Shown here in pieces: positions 8,918 to 16,874 of a DNA stretch of 64,000 nucleotides; position 1 is the first letter of the stretch, and every line of letters starts with the position of its first letter. The DNA comes from Gammaproteobacteria bacterium. GTDB lineage: Bacteria > Pseudomonadota > Gammaproteobacteria > Steroidobacterales > Steroidobacteraceae. Location of the stretch: contig CANIOW010000010.1 of NCBI GenBank assembly GCA_947469285.1, positions 1 to 64,000 on the forward strand, read 5' to 3'. Below the pieces are notes generated by a model that was not told the DNA's origin, ran no database searches, and saw only the letters and a program-made list of their open reading frames with translations. Made by a program: the position numbers and the translations under genes.

Positions 8918-10151
8918 TTTAGCTCCTGCCGTTTCCTCGCCCACCACTGTTGCTTCCATGGGAATGCTGGCGGAAGCAAACGTCTTGGTGGTCGACGATA
9001 GCCGGCTCATGCGGCTTGGACTCATTCGCGCGCTCCGTGAGTTGGGTATCCAGTCGATAGCCGAGGCAGGCAATGGACGCGAGGCACTGGAACGTATTCG
9101 CGCTACGTCGTTTGACCTGATGCTGCTCGACATCGAGATGCCAGAGATGAACGGACTAGAACTACTGCAAGCGATGAAGGATGAGCCAGCGCTCGGTAGG
9201 GTGCCGGTCATTGTCATTTCCAGTTCCGAGCAAATCGACACGGCGGTGCGCTGTATTGAAGCGGGAGCCGAGGACTATCTGCCGAAAACGTTCAATCCCA
9301 CTTTGTTGCGTGCTCGTGTAACCACGTCGATTGACAAGAAACGTCTGCGGGATCTGGATGCGCGGCGCGTGGTAGAGCTGCAGCACGAAAAAGACCTGTT
9401 GGAGCAGACACAACAGCGTTTGGATGCAGAGCTGGCCGAGGCTATGCGCTACATACGTTCCAGCCTGCCTGAGCCAACCGTTTCGCCGCTGTGTATCGAC
9501 TGGGTGTATCAGCCGTCGACGGAGTTGGGTGGTGATGCCTTCGGTTACCACTGGATCGACGACGATCATTTTGCGGTTTACTTGCTGGACGTGTGCGGTC
9601 ATGGAGTGGGGGCCTGTCTGCTGGCGGTCACGGCCATTAACGTCATCCGTTCGGGAGCGCTGCCAGGCGTCGATTTTCGCGACCCGGCCGCGGTGATGGC
9701 AGGCATGAGTAACGCTTTTTTGTGCGAGAAGCACAATGACATGTACTTCACGCTTTGGTATGGCGTGTACCAGAAGTCTTCGCGGATGCTGAGCCATGCC
9801 AGTGGTGGACACCCACCGGCGCTGCTGCTATCACCTCCCGATGCGGCAGGAATCTGCACCAGTCAGCGGGTGCGTTCGCCAGGACTGATCGTCGGCGTCA
9901 TGCCCGACATCAGCTACCAGGCGCAGAGCGTCCACGTGCCAGTAGGCGCTTCACTGATGGTGTTGTGTGACGGTTGCTTCGAGATCATGGATCCGCAGGG
10001 CCGCGACGCTACGTTTGAGGAATTCGAGACCTTCATTGAGCAACAGGGCGTGCGGGACGATAGCCTAGAGTCGTTGTGGCAATGGGCTCGCGGGCTGCAC
10101 GGCCCGGGCCCGCTCGATGACGACTTTTCGATCGTGCGGATTCGCTTCTAA
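8910..10151 (+). CDS. Response regulator with C-terminal PP2C/SpoIIE-type phosphatase
   Basis: 413 aa from ATG 8910; an upstream in-frame ATG at 8826 would run deep into the preceding gene and adds no domain. Receiver at about 24-145 with phospho-Asp74 in LLDIEMPE; a charged coiled-coil linker at about 150-185; then an RsbU/SpoIIE-type phosphatase with the metal-site acids in ELGGDAF, LDVCGHG, LCDGCFE and DDDFSIV. Such enzymes dephosphorylate anti-anti-sigma (STAS) proteins in partner-switching pathways; HsbR of the Pseudomonas HptB pathway has this architecture. No STAS or anti-sigma gene is adjacent, so the substrate must be encoded elsewhere. It ends the operon, 9 bp from convergent ygfZ. 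Confidence 0.92.
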   Translation: MSDLAPAVSSPTTVASMGMLAEANVLVVDDSRLMRLGLIRALRELGIQSIAEAGNGREALERIRATSFDLMLLDIEMPEMNGLELLQAMKDEPALGRVPVIVISSSEQIDTAVRCIEAGAEDYLPKTFNPTLLRARVTTSIDKKRLRDLDARRVVELQHEKDLLEQTQQRLDAELAEAMRYIRSSLPEPTVSPLCIDWVYQPSTELGGDAFGYHWIDDDHFAVYLLDVCGHGVGACLLAVTAINVIRSGALPGVDFRDPAAVMAGMSNAFLCEKHNDMYFTLWYGVYQKSSRMLSHASGGHPPALLLSPPDAAGICTSQRVRSPGLIVGVMPDISYQAQSVHVPVGASLMVLCDGCFEIMDPQGRDATFEEFETFIEQQGVRDDSLESLWQWARGLHGPGPLDDDFSIVRIRF

Positions 10152-10160
10152 TCTGCTGAA

Positions 10161-11000
10161 TCAGGCGCTAGTGGGTGCTTCTGGAAGGGTGGTGACCACC
10201 AGTCCGTCGGTTCCCTGAGCGCCTGTCAAACCCAGTACCCATTCGCCACGACGGCCGTCTGGCAGGTCAAGCGCTGCGCCCGGTGAGGGTAGTGCGTCCG
10301 TGGTTGCCCAATGGACCCGTTCCAGTCGGCGTTTATTTTTTCCAAGGTAATGCGTTCGCGCCACGATCTCTTGGCCGGTGTAACAGCCCTTGGTGAGACT
10401 GATGGCCTGCCAGCGGTCTTGCGCCAGCATGTGGGGCGTCCAGCTTGCGGCGGACGCAGTAAAGACCTCAGGCTCTTCGTCTGCGACGCAGGCCTGTATC
10501 CAAGCGGCCCAGCCGGCCGGGTCCACCGAGGCCTGGCCTGCGGCGGCGGCGGACACCACCAAGCGCCGGTTGGTCGATAGCGCCAGGACGCGCGCCTCTC
10601 CTCGCCATTCCACGGGCGCGTGGTGGCTGGCGGCGGTAGTTGCCACCAGGTCAGTGGGTCCGGTTTCTACCGTAACGACGAGGGGTGCTGCGGCGAGCAG
10701 CTGGACCTTCGTGCGCAGTACGAAACGCTGTAGATGGGTGCGGACTGGTGCAACGCGTTCCGCTGGCATGAGCAGCCATAAACCGTCAGGGACACGCAGG
10801 ACTTTCAATAGCGCGAGTACACGCCCTTGAGCGGTGCACAGGGCAGCCCGTGTCCAGTAATCCACCGGCAGGTCGCGTAAATCCTGGGTCACTTGGCCCT
10901 GCAGGAAGTCGCTCGCAGCCGGCCCCGTCAGCCGCAGGAGGCCGGGGGTGGGATCTAACGGTGAAGGGTGGGTCGCTACGATTTCGGGCGAGGTTTGCAC
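10161..11000 (-). CDS. ygfZ: Folate-binding protein YgfZ (tRNA modification / Fe-S maintenance)
   Basis: 279 aa, GcvT-like fold. The diagnostic motif KGCYTGQE is at residues 204-211 and contains the family's conserved cysteine. YgfZ is a cytoplasmic folate-dependent protein that supports certain Fe-S enzymes such as MiaB. The start is GTG at 11000 and no strong ribosome-binding site is visible. It is divergent from the succinate dehydrogenase operon, whose SdhB carries three Fe-S clusters; ygfZ near sdhE is a recurrent gammaproteobacterial arrangement. Confidence 0.92.
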   Translation of the reverse strand: MQTSPEIVATHPSPLDPTPGLLRLTGPAASDFLQGQVTQDLRDLPVDYWTRAALCTAQGRVLALLKVLRVPDGLWLLMPAERVAPVRTHLQRFVLRTKVQLLAAAPLVVTVETGPTDLVATTAASHHAPVEWRGEARVLALSTNRRLVVSAAAAGQASVDPAGWAAWIQACVADEEPEVFTASAASWTPHMLAQDRWQAISLTKGCYTGQEIVARTHYLGKNKRRLERVHWATTDALPSPGAALDLPDGRRGEWVLGLTGAQGTDGLVVTTLPEAPTSA

Positions 11001-11077
11001 GGGAGGGTCACTCTTGGGTTTTCAGATGGCTTTACTGGCTAGTAATACAGGGCCGGATTGTGGCAGTATCCGTCTTG

Positions 11078-11272
11078 ATGTCGACCACTGAACGTATCCT
11101 CTCACCGATTCCCGACCTGCCGCCTGAGGTCCCGGAAGCCAGCGTCGCAGGCCTGCCGGTCGCTGCACCAGCCACTCCGTTAGTGCGCCCCCGGGAAATC
11201 GGCGGGCGCTCCGGCCCAGAGCCAACGCGTTTTGGTGATTGGGAGCGGGCAGGGCGCTGCATCGATTTCTAA
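11078..11272 (+). CDS. Succinate dehydrogenase assembly factor 4 (DUF1674)
   Basis: 64 aa from ATG 11078. The C-terminal half, REIGGRSGPEPTRFGDWE followed by GRCIDF, is the DUF1674/SdhAF4 signature, which runs to the very C-terminus in this family. In eukaryotes and alphaproteobacteria the protein binds flavinylated SdhA and promotes its assembly. The N-terminal half is low-complexity Pro/Val/Ala. It sits 107 bp before sdhC in the same direction, so it is probably the first gene of the sdh transcription unit. Longer starts from 10850 would run antisense through ygfZ and are rejected. Confidence 0.9.
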   Translation: MSTTERILSPIPDLPPEVPEASVAGLPVAAPATPLVRPREIGGRSGPEPTRFGDWERAGRCIDF

Positions 11273-11379
11273 TTCCCCGTCTGCGGAGGACTCTCTGCGT
11301 CGTGGCGGCCACTGGGTCACCGCGACGACATGTGGCGCAGACGCGGGCTTGATGATGGTAGAACTGTTTGAGGAATCTC

Positions 11380-11769
11380 ATGGCTGTCCGCGAAAGACCA
11401 CTGTCTCCACACCTGCAAGTGTACAAGCCGCTGTACACCATGGTGTTGTCCATTCTGCATCGAGCCACCGGCATTGCTTTAAGTGTGGGTAGCCTGTTGC
11501 TGGCCTGGTGGTTGGTCGCCGCCGCCAGTGGAGCGGAGGCCTATGCGCTGGTAGCCACCTGCCTCGGTTCACTTCCGGGACAGTTACTGCTGGTCGGCTT
11601 CAGTTTTGCCTTCTTCTATCATCTGTCAGCGGGCCTACGACATTTGGCCTGGGACTTGGGCTATGGTTTCGAAAAGCGCACCGCGAGGCGCAGTGGTGCC
11701 TTGGTGGTGGTGTCGGCGGTAGTGCTCACCACCTTGCTCTGGTGCCTGCTCCTCGGAGGTGCGGCATGA
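11380..11769 (+). CDS. sdhC: Succinate dehydrogenase cytochrome b556 subunit
   Basis: 129 aa from ATG 11380, preceded by GAGGA at 11370-11374; the in-frame TTG at 11368 is less likely. Three transmembrane helices are evident. RPLSPHLQVYKP and SILHRATG match the quinone-site region of SdhC, and FFYHLSAGLRHL carries the candidate heme-ligand histidine. It anchors the SdhAB dimer in the inner membrane and helps form the ubiquinone site. Its stop overlaps the sdhD start by 4 bp. Confidence 0.93.
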   Translation: MAVRERPLSPHLQVYKPLYTMVLSILHRATGIALSVGSLLLAWWLVAAASGAEAYALVATCLGSLPGQLLLVGFSFAFFYHLSAGLRHLAWDLGYGFEKRTARRSGALVVVSAVVLTTLLWCLLLGGAA

Positions 11770-12152
11770 GCCTGCAATCCCCCCTCGGGCGTGCCCTCGG
11801 CCAGGGCAGCGCCAAGAGCGGCGTTCACCATTGGTGGGCGGAACGCGTCTCGGCAGCGGCCTTAGTGCCGCTGGGTTTGTGGTTTGCCTTTGCGCTAGCG
11901 GCCCTGCCCGATCTCACTTACGGCAGCGTCTGCGCTTTCGTCGCGGTGCCGTGCCATGCCGTGTTACTGGTGCTGCTAGTGGCCACGCTCACTTACCACA
12001 GCCGCCTCGGTCTGCAGGTGGTGGTTGACGATTATGTCCATGCCAAGGGTGTGAAGCTTGTGACGACCTTGATGCTGAATTTTATCCACGCCATTCTGGG
12101 TGTGGCCATGGTACTAGCCGTTGTGCGGCTTAGCCTTGGTTACCCGACATGA
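11766..12152 (+). CDS. sdhD: Succinate dehydrogenase membrane anchor subunit
   Basis: 128 aa from ATG 11766, overlapping the sdhC stop. Near the N-terminus is [10 protein letters not shown], then three hydrophobic helices, with [18 protein letters not shown] between helices 2 and 3; the His there is the usual heme-ligand candidate and DDYVH is characteristic of SdhD. With SdhC it forms the membrane domain. The stop overlaps the sdhA start by 4 bp. The anchor subunits diverge strongly in sequence, so the call rests on motif pattern plus position. Confidence 0.92.
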   Translation: MSLQSPLGRALGQGSAKSGVHHWWAERVSAAALVPLGLWFAFALAALPDLTYGSVCAFVAVPCHAVLLVLLVATLTYHSRLGLQVVVDDYVHAKGVKLVTTLMLNFIHAILGVAMVLAVVRLSLGYPT

Positions 12153-13948
12153 GCGCGCAGGTGCCTTCCGCATACACCTTCGAAGATCACACCTATGACG
12201 TCATCGTCGTCGGTGCCGGTGGCGCTGGTCTGCGTGCCACGTTTGGTCTTGCCGAGTCCGGGCTTTCAGTGGCCAACATCACCAAGGTGTTTCCCACCCG
12301 CAGTCATACCGTGGCTGCGCAAGGCGGCATCTCCGCTGCCCTTGGCAACATGGGGGATGACGACTGGCGCTTCCACTTCTACGACACCATCAAAGGCTCC
12401 GACTGGCTCGGCGACCAAGATGCCATCGAATACATGTGCAAGGAGGCACCGGCTGCAGTCATCGAACTTGAGCACTACGGCGTGCCGTTTTCGCGTACTG
12501 AATCCGGCAAGATTTATCAGCGCCCTTTCGGTGGCATGACCACGAATTACGGCAAGGGTATCGCCCAACGCACCTGTGCGGCGGCGGACCGTACTGGCCA
12601 TGCCATGCTGCATACGCTCTACCAGCAGTCACTGAAACACGAGGCGAAGTTCTTTATCGAGTACTTCGCGATCGATCTGATCATGGAAGACGGTGAATGC
12701 CGGGGAGTGGTAGCGCTCGACATGGCAGAGGGCACCTTGCATCGCTTCCGTGCGCATACGGTCATCCTCGCCACGGGTGGTTATGGCCGGGCGTATTTCT
12801 CCTGTACCTCTGCCCATACCTGTACGGGTGATGGTGGCGGCATGGTGGCCCGCGCCGGGCTGCCGCTGCAGGACATGGAGTTTGTGCAGTTCCATCCGAC
12901 GGGTATTTATGGCTCTGGCTGCCTGATCACCGAAGGCTCGCGCGGCGAGGGTGGTTACCTCACCAATTCGGCCGGTGAGCGCTTCATGGAGCGCTATGCC
13001 CCCAATGCCAAGGACCTGGCCTCGCGTGACGTCGTCAGTCGTTCGATGACGATAGAAATTCGCGAAGGCCGTGGGGTGGGTGAAAACGCAGACCATATCC
13101 ATCTGCATCTTGAACACCTCGGTGCAGCGGTCATTCATGAGCGTCTGCCGGGAATCGCTGAGACTGCGCGCATCTTCGCTGGTGTCGACGTGACGCGTGC
13201 CCCGATCCCGGTGCTGCCGACGGTGCACTACAACATGGGTGGTATCCCCTGTAACGTCCATGGCGAAGTGGTGACCGTGAAGAATGGCCACCCTGACACG
13301 GTGGTGCCAGGCCTGATGGCCGTCGGCGAAGCCGCTTGCGTTTCAGTGCATGGCGCCAACCGGCTCGGCTCGAATTCTTTGCTGGACTTGGTGGTCTTTG
13401 GTCGGGCTGCTGCGCAGCACTGTGCCGCCTCTATCAAGCCGGGCACACCGCATCGGGCGCTGCGCAAGGACGCGGGCGACTATGCCGTGTCGCGGCTCGA
13501 CCGCCTGCGGCATGCTAACGGGACCCGGCCCACGGCCGAGATTCGCCTCGAGATGCAAAAGACGATGCAGACGGATGCGGCGGTGTTTCGTACGGGCGCT
13601 ACGCTGCAGGAAGGCCAAGGCAAGCTTGCCCGCACCTTCGATAGCTTTGCTGATGTGAAGGTGGCGGATCGCACACTGGTGTGGAACACCGACCTGATGG
13701 AGACGATGGAACTGGAAAACCTGCTGTTGCAGGCGACCGCCACGCTGAGCTCGGCGGAAAACCGCAAGGAAAGCCGTGGTGCGCATGCGCGTGAAGACTT
13801 TCAGGATCGTGACGATACGAACTGGATGAAGCACACGCTGTGCTGGGTGGACGAGCAGGGTCGTACCCGTTTCGACTACCGCCCGGTTCATCTGCAGACA
13901 CTCACCACCGACGTCGAAGCCGTGCCGCCTAAAGCGCGTACGTACTAA
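12149..13948 (+). CDS. sdhA: Succinate dehydrogenase flavoprotein subunit
   Basis: 599 aa, standard length. The dinucleotide motif [11 protein letters not shown] is at about 21-31; His53 in [10 protein letters not shown] is the covalent FAD attachment site; [20 protein letters not shown] contributes to the active site; [19 protein letters not shown] closes the FAD site. It oxidises succinate to fumarate on the cytoplasmic face and passes electrons to SdhB. SdhE and SdhAF4, both encoded in this operon, should assist its flavinylation and assembly. The gap to sdhB is 33 bp. Confidence 0.97.
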   Translation: MSAQVPSAYTFEDHTYDVIVVGAGGAGLRATFGLAESGLSVANITKVFPTRSHTVAAQGGISAALGNMGDDDWRFHFYDTIKGSDWLGDQDAIEYMCKEAPAAVIELEHYGVPFSRTESGKIYQRPFGGMTTNYGKGIAQRTCAAADRTGHAMLHTLYQQSLKHEAKFFIEYFAIDLIMEDGECRGVVALDMAEGTLHRFRAHTVILATGGYGRAYFSCTSAHTCTGDGGGMVARAGLPLQDMEFVQFHPTGIYGSGCLITEGSRGEGGYLTNSAGERFMERYAPNAKDLASRDVVSRSMTIEIREGRGVGENADHIHLHLEHLGAAVIHERLPGIAETARIFAGVDVTRAPIPVLPTVHYNMGGIPCNVHGEVVTVKNGHPDTVVPGLMAVGEAACVSVHGANRLGSNSLLDLVVFGRAAAQHCAASIKPGTPHRALRKDAGDYAVSRLDRLRHANGTRPTAEIRLEMQKTMQTDAAVFRTGATLQEGQGKLARTFDSFADVKVADRTLVWNTDLMETMELENLLLQATATLSSAENRKESRGAHAREDFQDRDDTNWMKHTLCWVDEQGRTRFDYRPVHLQTLTTDVEAVPPKARTY

Positions 13949-13981
13949 ACCTGCTTCGCGAACTGATTTCAGGAATCCGTC

Positions 13982-14770
13982 ATGGCCGAATTTAGCCTAC
14001 CCGCGAACTCTCGCTATAAAGATATCCCGGGGAAAGTGCACGCTGCACCCATCGGGGCCACGAAAGTGAAAGCCTTTCGAATTTACCGTTTCGATCCGGA
14101 GTCGGGCGAAAAACCGCGGATTGATACCTATGAGGTCGATACTGGCAAGTGCGGGCCGATGGTGCTCGACGCGCTGCTGAAGATTAAAAACGAAGTTGAC
14201 AGCTCGCTGACCTTTCGTCGTTCCTGCCGCGAGGGTATCTGCGGTAGTTGTGCGATGAATATCGACGGTACTAACACGCTGGCCTGTATCAAGGCGATTG
14301 ATGACATGGCGGGTGAGGTGCGTATCTTCCCGTTACCGCATATGCCGGTGGTGAAAGATCTGGTGCCGGACCTCACCAATTTCTATGCGCAGTATGCGGC
14401 GGTCAAGCCGTGGTTGCAGACCCGTACGCCTGCGCCGCCGGACCAGGAACGCCTGCAGAGTAAGGAGGACCAGGAGAAGGTGGATAAACCTTCCGCCTGT
14501 ATTCTGTGCGCTTGCTGCTCGACCAGTTGCCCGAGCTATTGGTGGAACAGCGACCGCTATCTGGGGCCGGCTGCCCTGCTGGCCGCTTACCGCTGGATTG
14601 TGGATTCGCGTGACGAGGCCACTGGCGAGCGGCTCGATGAGCTGGAAGATCCGTTCCGGCTCTATCGCTGCCACACCATCATGAATTGCACCGAGGCCTG
14701 CCCGAAAGACCTGAACCCGGCCAAAGCCATTAGCGAGATTAAGCGTCTGATTGCCGAGCGGCAGTACTGA
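13982..14770 (+). CDS. sdhB: Succinate dehydrogenase iron-sulfur subunit
   Basis: 262 aa. The N-terminal ferredoxin domain carries Cys82, 87, 90 and 102 (CREGICGSC and a later LAC) for the 2Fe-2S cluster. The C-terminal domain carries [12 protein letters not shown] and [17 protein letters not shown] for the 4Fe-4S and 3Fe-4S clusters. It conducts electrons from SdhA flavin to ubiquinone. All cluster ligands are present. sdhE follows after 14 bp. Confidence 0.97.
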   Translation: MAEFSLPANSRYKDIPGKVHAAPIGATKVKAFRIYRFDPESGEKPRIDTYEVDTGKCGPMVLDALLKIKNEVDSSLTFRRSCREGICGSCAMNIDGTNTLACIKAIDDMAGEVRIFPLPHMPVVKDLVPDLTNFYAQYAAVKPWLQTRTPAPPDQERLQSKEDQEKVDKPSACILCACCSTSCPSYWWNSDRYLGPAALLAAYRWIVDSRDEATGERLDELEDPFRLYRCHTIMNCTEACPKDLNPAKAISEIKRLIAERQY

Positions 14771-14784
14771 GCCCCGGGACGGCC

Positions 14785-15045
14785 ATGAACGCCGCTGCTG
14801 AGCAGGCCCGCGACATGGCCCGCTTGCGTTGGCGCTGTCGACGTGGCATGAAGGAGCTGGATACTTTGCTCGTGCGGTACCTGGAACGGCACTATGCCGG
14901 GGCCAGCGCAGCGGACCAGGGACGGTTCCGTGAACTGCTCGAGATGCAAGATCCGGATCTGGCGGCCTTCGTCCTCGGCCGCGCTACGCCTGAGGACGCT
15001 GCCCTTGCCGATTTCATCCACGCCCTCGCCACCGCTGCCGCTTGA
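14785..15045 (+). CDS. sdhE: FAD assembly factor SdhE
   Basis: 86 aa, the usual length. The family motif RGxxE appears in WRCRRGMKELDTLL, followed by ELLEMQDPDLAAFVLG, the standard SdhE core. It binds apo-SdhA and promotes covalent attachment of FAD. Its location directly after sdhB fits this function. The 3' end overlaps a reading frame resembling the C-terminal half of YgfX, the usual neighbour of sdhE in gammaproteobacteria. Confidence 0.93.
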   Translation: MNAAAEQARDMARLRWRCRRGMKELDTLLVRYLERHYAGASAADQGRFRELLEMQDPDLAAFVLGRATPEDAALADFIHALATAAA

Positions 15046-15319
15046 CGCTGGGGTTCCCCGGGCGCCTGAACTGCTGCCTGTTAGCTGGCGGGACCGCCGT
15101 GGTTGCTGGGTCCTAAAGGACACCGGTCAGGTGCGGGACCCTGCGGGTAGTCACTGGCAGGTGACGCAGGCGCGAGTGACCGCTTGCTGCGTATTACTGC
15201 GGCTGCACGCCGTCGGACAGACTCGGCGCGCTCCCTGGGGCCGGTCGCTGGTGCTGCTGGCCGGTGACCTGCCGGCCCCGGCATTCCGTCGACTGAAGGT
15301 CCGGCTGCGCTTTCCGTGA
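15005..15319 (+). pseudogene. YgfX-like remnant (C-terminal soluble half only)
   Basis: The frame from about 15045 to 15319 reads like the soluble C-terminal half of YgfX: GCWVLKDTGQ, then GSHWQVTQARVT, CCVLLRL, RSLVLLAGDLPAPAFRRLKV and RLRF. YgfX normally begins with two membrane helices of about 50 residues, and none is present; upstream the frame runs through sdhE. No good start codon is seen, the nearest being TTG 15005 inside sdhE. This is best read as an N-terminally deleted gene, or a short soluble derivative coupled to sdhE. Similarity is judged by eye and position; an unrelated small gene cannot be excluded. Confidence 0.5.
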
Positions 15320-15322
15320 CCG

Positions 15323-15350
15323 GGAACTTACCTTCCGTCTACCGGTCGTA
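15323..15350 (+). promoter_or_regulatory. Sigma-E-type promoter upstream of rpoE
   Basis: GGAACTT at 15323-15329 (-35) is separated from TCGTA at 15346-15350 (-10) by 16 bases. This matches the sigma-E consensus GGAACTT-N16-TCnnA closely. It lies 59 bp before the preferred rpoE start, the expected position for the autoregulated promoter of an rpoE operon. The transcription start would fall near 15356. Confidence 0.8.
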
Positions 15351-15409
15351 TCCCATGACGCGTGGTGCGTCTGGGGAATGCAATGGTGGCCTTGTCCTTG
15401 CGAACGCTC

Positions 15410-16021
15410 ATGACTGCTGATATTCCCGACCTGACGCTGGTGCAGCGGGTGCAGCAGGGTGACCGGAGCGCGTTTGACCAGCTGGTGCTGCGTTATCAGC
15501 ACAAGGTATTAAAGCTGGTGATGCGCTACGTGCGCAATCATGCAGAAGCCGAAGACGTGTCCCAAGAGGCTTTCCTGAAAGCGTATCGGGCTATCCACTC
15601 CTTTCGGGGCGATAGTGCTTTCTACACCTGGATTTATCGCATCGCCATCAATACCGCGAAGAACACCCTGGTGTCAGCCAAGCGCCGCCCACTCGACTAT
15701 GACCTGGATCTGCAGGACCCGGAGCAGGCTGAACGCTCTGGGCGTCTGCGCGACGATGCCACGCCGGAGAGCCTGCTGCTCGCCGAGGAGATCCGTGAAA
15801 CCGTGGATCGTGCCATCGGTGCTTTGCCGGAAGACCTGCGGCGTGCGGTACTGCTGCGCGAGTATGAGGGTTTGAGCTACGAGGAAATTGCCGCCACCAT
15901 GGGCTGTCCGGTTGGGACGGTCCGCTCGCGTATTTTTCGGGCTCGTGAAGCCATTGACCGCCAGTTGCGGCCCATTTTTTCTGGCGGGTTGGGTCGTCCT
16001 GACGACCGCACCGGCGTTTGA
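15410..16021 (+). CDS. rpoE: RNA polymerase sigma factor RpoE (sigma-E / AlgU type)
   Basis: 203 aa from ATG 15410; this start gives LVQRVQQGDRSAFDQL at the N-terminus, aligned with E. coli RpoE and AlgU. Region 2 includes AEDVSQEAFLKAYRAIHSFRGDSAFYTWIYRI; region 4 includes LPEDLRRAVLLREYEGLSYEEIA and GTVRSRIFRAR. It directs transcription of envelope-stress genes and is held by RseA until released by proteolysis. In-frame starts at 15362 and 15383 are possible; 15362 is only about 6 bases after the predicted transcription start, which argues against it. rseA follows 10 bp downstream. Confidence 0.95.
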   Translation: MTADIPDLTLVQRVQQGDRSAFDQLVLRYQHKVLKLVMRYVRNHAEAEDVSQEAFLKAYRAIHSFRGDSAFYTWIYRIAINTAKNTLVSAKRRPLDYDLDLQDPEQAERSGRLRDDATPESLLLAEEIRETVDRAIGALPEDLRRAVLLREYEGLSYEEIAATMGCPVGTVRSRIFRAREAIDRQLRPIFSGGLGRPDDRTGV

Positions 16022-16031
16022 GGATCTTGTT

Positions 16032-16874
16032 ATGACCGACCGTCTGCACGAACAGCTGTCTGCCTTTCTTGATGGTGAACTGCCAGCCGCTGAGGCACAG
16101 CTGTTGTTGGCGCGCCTTGAACGCGATCCGCTCCTACGCGCTACCCTGACCCGCTATACGCTGGCCGGTGATGCCTTGCGTATGGTGGCGGTGGAGCGAG
16201 ACGTCGCGGTTGCGCCGCTGGCGTCGGTGGGGTTTGCAGCGCGTCTCGCCGCGGCGGTCGAGGTGGAAGCTCAGCAGCAGCAGGCGGTGCTGGTCGGTCT
16301 GGGTCAACCCGCTACCGCCCGCCGCCCCAGGGCCGTGGCCATGGCCGCAGGGTCGCGGCAGTGGCTGGGCGCGCTCGGGGGTCTGGCCGTGGCCGCCAGT
16401 GTCGCCGGGATGGCGGTGTGGGTCTTGCAGCGCGGTGGGCTGCCGGCGCAGCCACCTCGAGTGGCGATGGTCGCGTCAGTGAGCCAACCCGCGGCGGTGC
16501 AAGTGGGAGCACCTTTCGGCAGCGATTCCGCCAAGCCAGCCCAAGTCAGGGTGAACCCCGTGAGGATGGCCACCGCCACCCCGTCAGCTGGCCTGACCGG
16601 TTTTGGTCGGTTCGGTGACGATGAGCCCTTAAGCTACACCACGCCCTTGGGCACGGGTGGTGCACCGGCTTCAGGATTTATCCCGCCGGCGGAACTGGCC
16701 AGCTATGTGGTAGCCCATGCTGAAGTGAGCGGGCCATTCGCTCGACGCAATGTCATCACCGGCCTGGTGGCGGCCCCGGCTGCCGCGTTGACGCCAGTCT
16801 CGGCGGTGGCACCGGCAGCGGCGGACGCCGTAGCGCCCACGGCGAGCTCCGATGGAGCCAGTGGGCACCGCTGA
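16032..16874 (+). CDS. rseA: Anti-sigma-E factor RseA/MucA
   Basis: 280 aa from ATG 16032. The N-terminal cytoplasmic domain LHEQLSAFLDGELPAAEAQL, then RYTLAGDALRM, is the sigma-E-binding fold. A membrane helix lies at about 115-135 (LGALGGLAVAASVAGMAVWV). The periplasmic region is long and rich in Ala/Pro/Val, making the protein longer than E. coli RseA or P. aeruginosa MucA. It should retain sigma-E at the membrane and be cut stepwise under stress. The final codons overlap the start region of rseB by 23 bp. The tail is low complexity with no clear domain. Confidence 0.92.
   Translation: MTDRLHEQLSAFLDGELPAAEAQLLLARLERDPLLRATLTRYTLAGDALRMVAVERDVAVAPLASVGFAARLAAAVEVEAQQQQAVLVGLGQPATARRPRAVAMAAGSRQWLGALGGLAVAASVAGMAVWVLQRGGLPAQPPRVAMVASVSQPAAVQVGAPFGSDSAKPAQVRVNPVRMATATPSAGLTGFGRFGDDEPLSYTTPLGTGGAPASGFIPPAELASYVVAHAEVSGPFARRNVITGLVAAPAAALTPVSAVAPAAADAVAPTASSDGASGHR

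Noticed and set aside
10850-11077. Longer N-terminus for the SdhAF4 gene
   Set aside because: It would be antisense to the start of ygfZ and lacks conservation; ATG 11078 gives the normal size.
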